Part shown: piece after piece, positions 44,227-52,480 of the stretch
Layout: each line of letters starts with the position of its first letter
How positions within the stretch are numbered: position 1 is the stretch's first letter
Source of the DNA: Oscillospiraceae bacterium
GTDB lineage: Bacteria > Bacillota > Clostridia > Oscillospirales > Oscillospiraceae
Direction: 5' to 3'
DNA: 64,000 nt
NCBI GenBank assembly: GCA_902761055.1
Contig: CACWIS010000004.1
Coordinates: 121,161 to 185,160, forward strand
Notes under the pieces: generated by a model
The model's database searches: none
Told to the model about the DNA's origin: nothing
What the model saw: the letters and a program-made list of their open reading frames with translations, nothing else
Position numbers and translations under genes: made by a program

Positions 44227-45045
44227 ATGCAAGCATCATACGACGTCGTGATCATCGGCGGCGGCATCGCCGGCGTCAGCGCGGCGCTGAGCTGCCGCAG
44301 CCGCGGCAAATCCGTTGCCGTGATCGCAAACGGCGAGGAGACCAGCAGCCTGTACAAGGCCGAGAGGATCGCCAATTATCCCGGTATCCCGGCGGCGAGC
44401 GGGAAAGAGATCTGCGCCGTCCTCTCCGCCCAGCTTGCGGAAAGCGGGGCCGAACTCGTCCGCGGCCGGGCCTTGAGCGTCACGCCGATCGGCGCGGGCT
44501 TCGGCGTCGCCGTCGGGAGCGAGTTCTGCGGCTGCGCCGCCGTCATCCTCGCGGCGGGCATCACGCGCGAAAAGCTCTATCCCGGCGAAGGCGAGTTCCT
44601 CGGCCGCGGCGTCAGCTACTGCGCCACCTGCGACGGGATGCTCTACCGCGGCAAGACCGTCGCCGTCGTCGGCGGAGGCGAGGAGGCCGCGCGCGACGCC
44701 GATTTCCTCGAGAGCATCGGCTGCACTGTCCTGCGCTTCCCGCAGACCGCGCGCTACGAGATCCGCGGCGGCATGAAGGCCGACACGCTCGTCGCCGGCG
44801 GCGAGGAGCACAAGGTCGACGGCGTGTTCGTCATCAAGGACACGGTCTCCGTCACCAGGCTCGTGCCGGGACTCGCGTACGAGAACGGCGGCATCGTGAC
44901 GGACCGCATGATGCGCACGAGCGTCCCCGGCGTCTTCGCCGCGGGCGACTGCACGGGCAAGCCCTATCAGCTGGCCAAGGCTGCGGGAGAGGGGAACGTC
45001 GCGGCGCTCTCCGCCTGCGAGTATATCGATAAGAAAAACAAATAG
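44227..45045 (+). CDS. Thioredoxin reductase-like flavoprotein with reduced NADPH domain
   Basis: A 272-residue flavoprotein, about 40 residues shorter than standard TrxB. The FAD-binding GGGIAG (residues 11-16), the redox-active CATC (Cys132 and Cys135 in SYCATCDGML) and the C-terminal FAD motif FAAGDCTGKPYQLAKAAGEG are intact. The inserted NADPH domain keeps a VVGGGEEAARDA turn but is truncated and lacks the HRRxxxR segment that binds the NADPH phosphate. This resembles the ferredoxin-dependent flavin thioredoxin reductases described in Clostridium. It starts 62 bp from the glnS promoter and is followed by trxA 18 bp later, the presumed substrate. Confidence 0.87.
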   Translation: MQASYDVVIIGGGIAGVSAALSCRSRGKSVAVIANGEETSSLYKAERIANYPGIPAASGKEICAVLSAQLAESGAELVRGRALSVTPIGAGFGVAVGSEFCGCAAVILAAGITREKLYPGEGEFLGRGVSYCATCDGMLYRGKTVAVVGGGEEAARDADFLESIGCTVLRFPQTARYEIRGGMKADTLVAGGEEHKVDGVFVIKDTVSVTRLVPGLAYENGGIVTDRMMRTSVPGVFAAGDCTGKPYQLAKAAGEGNVAALSACEYIDKKNK

Positions 45046-45063
45046 AAAAAGGAGAGCAATAAC

Positions 45064-45372
45064 ATGGCAGCAGAACATCTCAACAGCGCAAGCTTCGATA
45101 AAACCGTCGCCTCGGGCGTCACGCTCGTCGATTTCTGGGCGACATGGTGCGGCCCCTGCCGCATGCAGGCCCCGATCCTCGAGGCATTCGCGGAGGAAAT
45201 GGGCGATCAGGTCAAGGTCGGCAAGGTCGACGTGGACGAGGAGCCGGGCATCGCCGCGCGCTTCAACATTTTCAGCATCCCGACGCTCATCGCCTTCCGC
45301 GACGGCAAGGAGATCGCGCGCACCGTCGGCGTGACCGACGTCGCCGGCCTCAAACGGCTTGTGAGCGCTTGA
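45064..45372 (+). CDS. trxA: Thioredoxin
   Basis: A 102-residue thioredoxin with the active site DFWATWCGPCRMQAP (Cys near 30 and 33), the cis-Pro segment FSIPTLIAF and the terminal VGVTDVAGL. AAGGAGAG lies before the ATG. It is cotranscribed with the reductase-like gene upstream. Its stop codon overlaps the -35 box of the valS T-box promoter, and no terminator is visible between them. Confidence 0.97.
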   Translation: MAAEHLNSASFDKTVASGVTLVDFWATWCGPCRMQAPILEAFAEEMGDQVKVGKVDVDEEPGIAARFNIFSIPTLIAFRDGKEIARTVGVTDVAGLKRLVSA

Positions 45373-45397
45373 CAAACAGCTAAACTTATTCTATAAT
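45369..45397 (+). promoter_or_regulatory. Perfect consensus promoter of valS
   Basis: TTGACA (45369-45374), 17 bp and TATAAT (45392-45397): both hexamers match the sigma-A consensus exactly. The -35 overlaps the trxA stop codon. Confidence 0.85.
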
Positions 45398-45403
45398 TTC
45401 CTG

Positions 45404-45645
45404 GAAATGCAAAGAAGGGCAGGAGTAAACGCACTCCCGAAGCCACAGAGAGGGATCGTCCGGTGAAAGATCCCGCTATCGGCTGCGTTGAAGGTCGGCC
45501 CGGAGCATCTGCCGTGAACTGGAGTAGCGGCGGACGGTCCTCCCCGTTACCGGAGCATGAGCGCCGCTTTTCACAAAAAGCGGAATTCAGGTGGTACCGC
45601 GGTATTCTATCGCCCTGAGGTCTTCCGGCCTCGGGGCGTTTTGAT
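45404..45645 (+). promoter_or_regulatory. T-box riboswitch leader of valS
   Basis: The leader has the T-box order: an AGAGAGGG region in stem I (near 45456), a GGTGAAA distal element, GAACTGGAGTAG and ACGG...CCGTTAC of the stem II/IIA/B part, and the invariant T-box AGGTGGTACCGCG (45589-45601). A terminator hairpin follows (45611-45638) with a T-rich tail. Uncharged tRNA-Val should pair with the specifier codon and the T-box bulge and prevent termination. A candidate specifier is GTG at 45514-45516, a Val codon followed by A, but its exact position needs folding. The gene downstream is valS. Confidence 0.92.
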
Positions 45646-45757
45646 TTTGACAGGGGGCGATAAGTATGGAGCACAGAGCCGCAGCATCCGGCGCTGATCT
45701 CCGATCCGTTGCGTTGCTTCCGGTGAGAAGACAATAACGAAAGGATTGGAGAATTCA

Positions 45758-48379
45758 ATGAAAGAACTGCCGAAAACCTACGACCCGAAAGCGGTCGAAA
45801 GCAAAATATACGACCTTTGGATGAAGGGCGGATACTTCAAGGGAGAGATCGATCCCGCGAAGGAGCCGTTCTCGATCGTCATGCCGCCTCCAAACGTCAC
45901 GGGCCAGCTCCACATGGGCCACGCCCTCGACGCGACGCTGCAGGACATCCTCACGCGCTACAAGCGCATGCAGGGCTATTCCGCCCTGTGGCTGCCCGGC
46001 GTCGACCACGCGGGCATTTCCACCCAGGTCAAAGTCGAAGAGGTGCTCCGGAAAGAGGGCAAGACCCGCTACGATCTGGGGCGCGACAAGTTCCTCGAGC
46101 GCGTCTGGGCCTGGAAGCAGAAGTACGGCGACCGCATCGTCGAGCAGCAGAAGAGCATGGGCGTGTCCTGCGACTGGGACCGCAACCGCTTCACGATGGA
46201 CGAGGTCTGCGCCCGCGCCGTGCGCGAGACCTTCTGCAGCCTGTATGAAAAGGGCCTGATCTACAAGGGCCGCCGCATCATCAACTGGTGCCCGCACTGC
46301 CGCACCGCGCTCTCGGACGCGGAGGTCGAGTATAAGGACATCCCGGGCAGCTTCTGGTATATCCGCTACCCGATCGAGAACTCCGACGAAGAGCTCATCA
46401 TCGCCACCACGCGGCCCGAGACCATGCTCGGCGATACGGGCGTGGCCGTCAATCCCGCGGACGAGCGCTATACGCATCTCGTCGGCAAGAACGCGATCCT
46501 TCCGCTCGTCGGCAGAAAGCTGCCGATCGTCGCGGACGATTACGTCGAGCTCGGCTTCGGCACCGGCGCGGTCAAGATGACGCCCTGTCACGACCCCAAC
46601 GACTACGAGGTCGGCCTGCGTCATGATCTCGAGCAGGTCCAGTGCATCGACGAGGACGCGAAGATCATCAACGGCGGCAAGTACGACGGGATGGACCGCT
46701 ACGAGTGCCGCAAGGCCATCGTGGCCGATCTCGAGGAGCAGGGCTATCTTGTCAAGGTCGAGCCTTACAGCCACAACGTCGGCTGCTGCTACCGCTGCGG
46801 CACGGTCGTCGAGCCGCTCACGAGCCCGCAGTGGTTCGTGAAGATGAAGCCGCTGGCGAAAAAGGCCATCGAGGTCGTCAAGGACGGCCGCATCAAGTTC
46901 GTGCCAGAACGTTTCTCGAAGACCTATCTCAACTGGATGGAGAACGTGCACGACTGGTGCATTTCCCGCCAGCTCTGGTGGGGCCATCAGATCCCGGCCT
47001 GGTACTGCGACGACTGCGGCGAGATCACCGTCTCGCGCGAGGACGCGACGGAATGCGCCCACTGCGGCAGCAAGCACATCCACCGCGACGAGGACGTGCT
47101 CGACACCTGGTTCTCCTCCGCGCTCTGGCCCTTCTCGACGATGGGCTGGCCGGAGAAAACGCCGGAGCTCGGCTACTGGTATCCCACGACCGTCATGGTC
47201 ACGGGCTACGACATCATTTTCTTCTGGGTCGCGCGCATGATCTTCTCGGCCATGGAGCACCTTGACGAGATCCCGTTCCGTACCGTGTTCATCCACGGCC
47301 TCGTGCGCGACAGCCAGGGCCGCAAGATGTCCAAGTCCCTCGGCAACGGCATCGACCCGCTGGAGATGTGCGAGCTTTACGGCGCGGACGCGCTGCGCTT
47401 CAACCTCATCACCGGCAACTCGCCCGGCAACGACATGCGCTTCTACGTCGAGAAGTGCGAGGCCATGCGCAATTTCTGCAACAAGCTCTGGAACGCCTCG
47501 CGCTTCGTGATGATGAACCTCACGATCGAGAAAAACGAGCTGCCGGAGAAGCTGGAGATCGAGGACAAGTGGATCCTCTCGAAGCTCAACGACGTCACGC
47601 GCGAGGTCTGCGAGAACATGGACAGCTTCGAGCTCGGCGTCGCGGCCGGCAAGATCTACGACTTCATCTGGGACAGCTACTGCGACTGGTACATCGAGCT
47701 GACCAAGCCGCGCCTCAACGGCACGGACGAGGAGAGCAAGCTCGCCGCGCAGAAGGTGCTGCTCTATGTGCTTACCGAGATCCTCAAGCTCCTGCACCCC
47801 TTCACGCCCTTCATCACGGAAGAGATCTTCCAGGCCATCCCGCATGACGGAGAGGCGCTGATGATCGAGCGCTATCCGAGCTACCGCGAGGAGCTGTCTT
47901 TCCCGCAGGACGAGGAGAACTTCGAGATCGTGATGAACGCGATCAAGGCCGTCCGCGCCCGCCGCAGCGAGATGAACGTCCCGCCGTCGAAAAAGGCGCA
48001 CCTGCTGATCGCCACCGACAGAAAGGCGGCCTTCGAGGCCGGATTGAGCTACCTGTCCAAGCTCGCCTACGCCAGCGAGGTCAGCGTGCTCGACGCGCCG
48101 CCCGAGAAGACCGACGGTATGGTCGGCGTCGTCACCGACAACGCGCGCATGTTCATGCCGATGGCGGAGCTCGTCGACATGGAGAAGGAAAAAGCGCGTC
48201 TGGAAAAAGAGCTTGCCAACGCCGAAAAGCAGCTCGCCGGGCAGATCGCGAAGCTCTCGAACGAGAACTTCGTCAAGCGCGCGCCCGAGGCCGTCGTCAA
48301 CACCGAACGCGAAAAGAAGGCCAGGCTCGAGGCCCTGATCGAAAACCTCAAAGCCTCGCTCGCCGCATTCGGCGCGTAA
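45758..48379 (+). CDS. valS: Valyl-tRNA synthetase
   Basis: Class I synthetase of 873 residues, normal for the family. It has [16 protein letters not shown] (HIGH) near residue 42, a CP1 editing domain with [18 protein letters not shown] near 220 and a zinc-like CPHCR/CYRCG region. The KMSKS loop [13 protein letters not shown] is near 525, and a C-terminal coiled coil of about 65 residues, rich in Lys/Glu, binds the tRNA. An upstream in-frame TTG (45746) is possible, but the ATG at 45758 has GGAG at the right distance. It is controlled by the T-box upstream and ends at the terminator at 48436. Confidence 0.97.
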   Translation: MKELPKTYDPKAVESKIYDLWMKGGYFKGEIDPAKEPFSIVMPPPNVTGQLHMGHALDATLQDILTRYKRMQGYSALWLPGVDHAGISTQVKVEEVLRKEGKTRYDLGRDKFLERVWAWKQKYGDRIVEQQKSMGVSCDWDRNRFTMDEVCARAVRETFCSLYEKGLIYKGRRIINWCPHCRTALSDAEVEYKDIPGSFWYIRYPIENSDEELIIATTRPETMLGDTGVAVNPADERYTHLVGKNAILPLVGRKLPIVADDYVELGFGTGAVKMTPCHDPNDYEVGLRHDLEQVQCIDEDAKIINGGKYDGMDRYECRKAIVADLEEQGYLVKVEPYSHNVGCCYRCGTVVEPLTSPQWFVKMKPLAKKAIEVVKDGRIKFVPERFSKTYLNWMENVHDWCISRQLWWGHQIPAWYCDDCGEITVSREDATECAHCGSKHIHRDEDVLDTWFSSALWPFSTMGWPEKTPELGYWYPTTVMVTGYDIIFFWVARMIFSAMEHLDEIPFRTVFIHGLVRDSQGRKMSKSLGNGIDPLEMCELYGADALRFNLITGNSPGNDMRFYVEKCEAMRNFCNKLWNASRFVMMNLTIEKNELPEKLEIEDKWILSKLNDVTREVCENMDSFELGVAAGKIYDFIWDSYCDWYIELTKPRLNGTDEESKLAAQKVLLYVLTEILKLLHPFTPFITEEIFQAIPHDGEALMIERYPSYREELSFPQDEENFEIVMNAIKAVRARRSEMNVPPSKKAHLLIATDRKAAFEAGLSYLSKLAYASEVSVLDAPPEKTDGMVGVVTDNARMFMPMAELVDMEKEKARLEKELANAEKQLAGQIAKLSNENFVKRAPEAVVNTEREKKARLEALIENLKASLAAFGA

Positions 48380-48435
48380 AAAAGCATCACCGCCCGACGG
48401 GAAACGACCGTTTCCAACCATCCCGAAAGCATATA

Positions 48436-48473
48436 ATGGCATCGCACTTGCGAAAGTGCGGTGCCATTTTTTT
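48436..48473 (+). terminator. Terminator between valS and the spoIIA operon
   Basis: A 14-bp stem with one G:T pair (48436-48449 with 48454-48467, core GGCATCGCACTT) and seven T. It begins inside a TATAAT (48432-48437) and ends 17 bp before the spoIIAA start, so it may also attenuate the operon. Confidence 0.88.
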
Positions 48474-48489
48474 ACGGGAGAGAAACGAT

Positions 48490-48804
48490 ATGAAATACGC
48501 AGCGTCCTTTGTCTCCGGCAGACTGACCGTCTACCTCGCCGGAGAGCTTGATCATCACGCGGCGGGAGAGGCGATCCGCGTCATCGGCGAGCTGATCGAG
48601 GACAACATGCCGCGCGAGTGCGTGCTGGAGCTCTCCGGTCTGAGCTTCATGGATTCCTCGGGGATCGCCGTGATCATCAACGCGGTCCGCCGGATGAAGG
48701 CGCTCGGCGGCCGACTGACGGTGGAAAAACCCGCGCCGCAGCCGCGCAAGGTCCTGGAGGCCTCCGGGATCGAGCGGCTGATCGCTGTTGCCGCGGGGAC
48801 ATAA
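48490..48804 (+). CDS. spoIIAA: Anti-sigma-F factor antagonist
   Basis: A 104-residue STAS protein. The phosphorylatable Ser lies in the conserved LSFMDSSGIAVIINA (near residue 56). In its dephosphorylated form it binds SpoIIAB and frees sigma-F; SpoIIE (window start) dephosphorylates it. The ATG at 48490 has GGGAGAG upstream; an upstream in-frame ATG at 48436 lies within the terminator hairpin. It is the first gene of the three-gene spoIIA operon. Confidence 0.95.
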   Translation: MKYAASFVSGRLTVYLAGELDHHAAGEAIRVIGELIEDNMPRECVLELSGLSFMDSSGIAVIINAVRRMKALGGRLTVEKPAPQPRKVLEASGIERLIAVAAGT

Positions 48805-48816
48805 AGGAGAAGCTAC

Positions 48817-49257
48817 ATGAAAGAATCAAACTACATCAAACTGGAATTCCCGAGCCGCAGCAGCAACGAGTCCTTCGCCCGCGCCGCGGCCGCGGCCTTC
48901 GCCGCACAGCTCGACCCGACGCTCGAGGAGCTCGGCGACATCAGGACCGCGGTCTCCGAGGCGGTGACGAATGCGATCGTCCACGCCTATCCCGATACGA
49001 TCGGCCGTATCCTGATGCGTCTGCGCATCCTGAACGGAAACGTGCTGGAGATCATGGTCAAGGATTTCGGCAAGGGCATCGAAAATGTCGAAGAGGCGCG
49101 CAAACCGCTGTTTACGACCGGAGGCAGCGAGCGCAGCGGCATGGGCTTCACGATCATGGAGAGCTTCATGGACAAGCTGCGCGTCCGCTCCGTCCCGGGG
49201 AAGGGAACGACCGTCGTAATGCAGCGTGCGATCCGGCTGCGCGTCGGAAAGCGATGA
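48817..49257 (+). CDS. spoIIAB: Anti-sigma-F factor, serine kinase
   Basis: A 146-residue GHKL-type kinase that binds sigma-F and phosphorylates SpoIIAA. The ATP-binding N-box AVSEAVTNAIVHAY (near residue 47), G1 box VKDFGKGIENVEEA and G2 TTGGSERSGMGFTIM are present. It starts 12 bp after spoIIAA with AAGGAGAAG, and its stop overlaps the sigF start (ATGA at 49254-49257). Confidence 0.97.
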   Translation: MKESNYIKLEFPSRSSNESFARAAAAAFAAQLDPTLEELGDIRTAVSEAVTNAIVHAYPDTIGRILMRLRILNGNVLEIMVKDFGKGIENVEEARKPLFTTGGSERSGMGFTIMESFMDKLRVRSVPGKGTTVVMQRAIRLRVGKR

Positions 49258-49967
49258 GCGAGGATCTCTACGCCGATATCCGTCTTGCCCAGCAGGGCGA
49301 CCGCCAGCGGGCGGGGCGGCTTGTGGAGGAAAACGCGGGGCTGATCTGGAGCGTCGTGCGCCGCTTCACCGGACGCGGCGTGGACGCCGAAGACCTCTAT
49401 CAGCTCGGCTGCGTGGGGCTGCTCAAGGCCATCGACGGCTTCGACGAGCGTTTCGGCACGCGCTTTTCGACCTATGCCGTGCCCAAGATCTCCGGGGAGA
49501 TCCGCCGCTTCCTTCGCGACGACGGCGCGGTCAAGGTCAGCCGCGGCGTCAAGGAGCAGGCCGCGCAGATCCGCGCGGCGCGCGGCGCGCTCGAGCAGCG
49601 CAACGGGCGCGAGCCGACGCTTTCCGAACTCGCGCGGGAGACGGGGCTTGAGGTCGAGGAGATCGTTCTGGCGCAGACGGTCACGGGCCCGACGGAGAGC
49701 CTGCAGCGCGAGAGCGGCGAGGACGGGTTCTCGCTCGAGCTCGTTCTGGGCGACTACTGCGCGGAGGAAAGGATGCTCGAAAGCGTCTCGCTTCGCGCCG
49801 CGATCGAGCGGCTCCCAGAGCGCGAGCGGCAGGTGATCGCGCTGCGCTACTTTCACGGCATGACGCAGCAGAGCTGCGCCCGCGTGCTGCACGTCTCGCA
49901 GGTGCAGATCTCGCGGCTTGAGCGCCGCGCCATCGAAAAGCTGCGCGAGCATCTGGCGGAGGAATAA
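49254..49967 (+). CDS. sigF: RNA polymerase sigma-F factor
   Basis: Forespore-specific sigma factor, 237 residues. Region 2 shows DAEDLYQLGCVGLLKAIDGFD and TRFSTYAVPKISGEIRRFLRD (in outline), region 3 EPTLSELARETGLEVEE, and region 4 LPERERQVIALRYFHGMTQQ followed by the DNA-reading VSQVQISRLERRAIEKLR. Translation is coupled to spoIIAB by the ATGA overlap. The operon ends at a terminator 0-30 bp downstream. Confidence 0.97.
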   Translation: MSEDLYADIRLAQQGDRQRAGRLVEENAGLIWSVVRRFTGRGVDAEDLYQLGCVGLLKAIDGFDERFGTRFSTYAVPKISGEIRRFLRDDGAVKVSRGVKEQAAQIRAARGALEQRNGREPTLSELARETGLEVEEIVLAQTVTGPTESLQRESGEDGFSLELVLGDYCAEERMLESVSLRAAIERLPERERQVIALRYFHGMTQQSCARVLHVSQVQISRLERRAIEKLREHLAEE

Positions 49968-49999
49968 AAAGCAAGGGCTGAGGAAAGCCCTTGCTTTTT
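49966..49999 (+). terminator. Terminator of the spoIIA operon
   Basis: An 11-bp or longer stem AAGCAAGGGCT / AGCCCTTGCTT (49969-49979 and 49986-49996) with A and T runs outside. It overlaps the sigF stop. Confidence 0.9.
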
Positions 50000-50003
50000 G
50001 CAC

Positions 50004-50032
50004 TTGTGAAGCATGCGCGGATGTGATACAAT
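50004..50032 (+). promoter_or_regulatory. Promoter of pcrA placed for a leaderless mRNA
   Basis: TTGTGA (50004-50009), 17 bp and TACAAT (50027-50032), with TG one base before the -10. Only 7 bp separate the -10 from the ATG at 50040, so transcription should start at or next to the start codon. Confidence 0.65.
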
Positions 50033-50039
50033 CGCAGCC

Positions 50040-52409
50040 ATGGACGACTTTACAAGACGCTTTGTCGAGGCACGCAAAAACGTCGTGCGCTCGGACTTTA
50101 CAAAACTCAATCCGATGCAGCAGGAGGCCGTGCTCGCCACGGAGGGCCCCCTGCTGATCCTCGCGGGCGCGGGCAGCGGCAAGACGACGGTCCTGATCAA
50201 CCGCATCGCGAACCTGCTCCGCTACGGCTCCGCCTCGGACAGCGAGCGGCTGCCGGCCGGAGCGGATGAGGCGATGCTCGAGACCCTGCTTCGCGGCGGA
50301 GAAGAAGCAAAGCGCTGCACCGCGCTCGACCCCGTCGCGCCCTGGCGCATCCTCGCCATCACCTTTACCAACAAGGCGGCGGGCGAACTCAAGGACCGGC
50401 TCGAGCGCATGCTCGGCGAAACGGCCGGGGACATCTGGGCCTGCACCTTCCATTCCGCCTGCGTGCGCATGCTGCGCCGCGACGCGGAGAAGCTCGGCTT
50501 CCCGGGCAATTTCACGATCTACGACACGGCCGACAGTCAGAGCCTCGCCAAGAAGATCATCAAGGACATGGACCTTGATGAAAAATCCTTCCCGGTCAAA
50601 GCCGTGCTCGCGGAGATCAGCCGCGCCAAGGACGCCGGCGTGACGGCGGCGGAGTATTGCAGGCAGGCCGAGGCCTCAGGCGATATCCGACGTATCCGCA
50701 TCGGCAGGATCTTTACCGAGTACATGCGCCGGATGTTCGCCGCGGGAGCGATGGATTTCGACGACCTGCTCTTTTTCACGGTCAAGCTCCTGCAGGAGAA
50801 CGAGGAGACGCGCAGCTACTGGCAGAGGCGTTTCCAGTATGTGCTGATCGACGAGTATCAGGACACCAACCATCTGCAGTATCTCTTTGCAACACTCGTC
50901 TCGGGCGGCTGGGGCAATATCTGCGTCGTCGGCGACGACGACCAGAGCATCTACAAGTTCCGCGGCGCGACGATCGAGAACATCCTCTCGTTCGAGGACG
51001 AATACCGCAATTGCCGCGTGATCCGGCTCGAGCAGAATTACCGCAGCACCGGCCGAATCCTCGACGCGGCCAACGCCGTCATCCGCAACAACATGGGCCG
51101 CAAGGGCAAGGAGCTCTGGACGAACGCCGGACGCGGCGATCCGATCGAGCTGTACGTGGCGGACAACGAGAACGACGAGGCGCAGTACGTCGCCTCAAAG
51201 ATCATGGGCGACTACGGCCGCGGCGCCAACTGGCGCGACCACGCCGTGCTCTACCGCATGAACGCCCAGTCCAACCAGCTCGAATACGCCTTCAAGCGCA
51301 ACGGCATCCCGTACCGCATCATCGGCGGCACGCGCTTCTTCGACCGCGCGGAAGTCAAGGACATGCTGGCGTACCTCTGCGTGATCGCCGTGCCGGGAGA
51401 CGAGCTGCGCCTGACGCGCATCGTCAACAACCCGCCGCGCGGCATCGGAGAAAAGAGCGTGCAGACCGCCGTCGAACTCGCACGGCAGAACGGCACGACG
51501 CTCTTCGACGTGCTCGAAAGGGCCGACAGCTTCCCGGAGCTGAGCCGCAGTTCGCTGCGCATGCGCGAATTCGCGGCCATGATCCGCTCGCTGCAGGCCT
51601 TCGCGGAGAACAACACGCCCGATCTGCTGCTCGACGAGCTGATCGAAAAGAGCGGCTACATCCGAATGCTCGAGGAGCGCAACACCGTCGAGGATATGAC
51701 CCGCGCCGACAACGTGCGCGAGTTGAAAACCAGCATCATCCAGTTCATGCGGCAGTCCGGCGACCGGACGCTCGCGGGCTTTCTCGCGGACGTCGCGCTG
51801 TATACGGATCTTGACAACTACGACAAGGACGCAGACAGCGTCGTGATGATGACGATCCACAGCGCGAAGGGGCTGGAGTTTTCCACTGTCTTCCTCGTCG
51901 GTATGGAGGAGACGATCTTCCCGGGACTGCGCGCGATCGGCGACGAGGAGGAGATGGAGGAGGAGCGCCGCCTCTGCTACGTTGCGATCACAAGGGCAAA
52001 GGAAAAGCTCTGTCTCACCGGCGCGCGCCAGCGCATGATCTTCGGCCGCACGAACGTCAACAAGGTCTCCCGCTTCGTCGAGGAGATCCCGCCGGAGCTG
52101 ATCGACCACAAGAACATCCCGAAGGGTTACGATTACCACGAACGGCGTCAGCAGCTCGGCTTCGAGTTCCATAGCAGCGTGACGAACAAAAGCTATGCGA
52201 TCCGCCCGAGCGCGCCGAAGAGCGCCGCGCCGAAGAGCGCGCCGGGCTTCTCGCTCGGCGACCGGGTGAAGCACAAGGCCTTCGGCCCGGGCAGGATCGT
52301 GAAGATGACGCCGATGGGCGGCGACTATCTGATCGAAGTCGCGTTCGAGGAAAAGGGCACGAAGAAGCTGATGCTCCGCGCCGCGGCGCTGGTCATGGAA
52401 AAGCTCTGA
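50040..52409 (+). CDS. pcrA: UvrD/PcrA-type superfamily 1 DNA helicase
   Basis: A 3'-5' DNA helicase for repair, replication restart and plasmid rolling-circle replication. The 789-residue protein has all SF1A motifs: Q-motif LNPMQQEAV, Walker A AGAGSGKTTVLINR, ITFTNKAAGELKDR (Ia), VLIDEYQDTN (II), VVGDDDQSIYKFRGA (III), LEQNYRST (IV), MTIHSAKGLEF (V) and YVAITRAKEKLCL (VI). The C-terminal tudor-like segment GDRVKHKAFGPGRIV is typical of PcrA and binds RNA polymerase. A start 27 bp upstream (50013) would lie in the promoter, so ATG 50040 is chosen. An insertion of about 25 residues after motif I (rich in Ala, Glu and Arg) is larger than in Bacillus PcrA. Confidence 0.95.
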   Translation: MDDFTRRFVEARKNVVRSDFTKLNPMQQEAVLATEGPLLILAGAGSGKTTVLINRIANLLRYGSASDSERLPAGADEAMLETLLRGGEEAKRCTALDPVAPWRILAITFTNKAAGELKDRLERMLGETAGDIWACTFHSACVRMLRRDAEKLGFPGNFTIYDTADSQSLAKKIIKDMDLDEKSFPVKAVLAEISRAKDAGVTAAEYCRQAEASGDIRRIRIGRIFTEYMRRMFAAGAMDFDDLLFFTVKLLQENEETRSYWQRRFQYVLIDEYQDTNHLQYLFATLVSGGWGNICVVGDDDQSIYKFRGATIENILSFEDEYRNCRVIRLEQNYRSTGRILDAANAVIRNNMGRKGKELWTNAGRGDPIELYVADNENDEAQYVASKIMGDYGRGANWRDHAVLYRMNAQSNQLEYAFKRNGIPYRIIGGTRFFDRAEVKDMLAYLCVIAVPGDELRLTRIVNNPPRGIGEKSVQTAVELARQNGTTLFDVLERADSFPELSRSSLRMREFAAMIRSLQAFAENNTPDLLLDELIEKSGYIRMLEERNTVEDMTRADNVRELKTSIIQFMRQSGDRTLAGFLADVALYTDLDNYDKDADSVVMMTIHSAKGLEFSTVFLVGMEETIFPGLRAIGDEEEMEEERRLCYVAITRAKEKLCLTGARQRMIFGRTNVNKVSRFVEEIPPELIDHKNIPKGYDYHERRQQLGFEFHSSVTNKSYAIRPSAPKSAAPKSAPGFSLGDRVKHKAFGPGRIVKMTPMGGDYLIEVAFEEKGTKKLMLRAAALVMEKL

Positions 52410-52426
52410 AGAACGATAAAACCGGA

Positions 52427-52452
52427 TCTGCCCCGTTTTCAAGCGGGGCAGA
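52427..52452 (+). other. Hairpin between pcrA and the FliB-like gene
   Basis: An 8-bp stem TCTGCCCC / GGGGCAGA (52427-52434 and 52445-52452) without a T tail. It is a poor terminator but could affect translation of the next gene. Confidence 0.45.
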
Positions 52453-52480
52453 ATCCATGACGGAAAGGAAAAGCAGAGAG

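Noticed and set aside
45755-48442. An 895-codon frame antisense to valS
   Set aside because: A shadow of valS in the complementary frame, with low-complexity Leu/Asp/Val composition and no recognisable domain.
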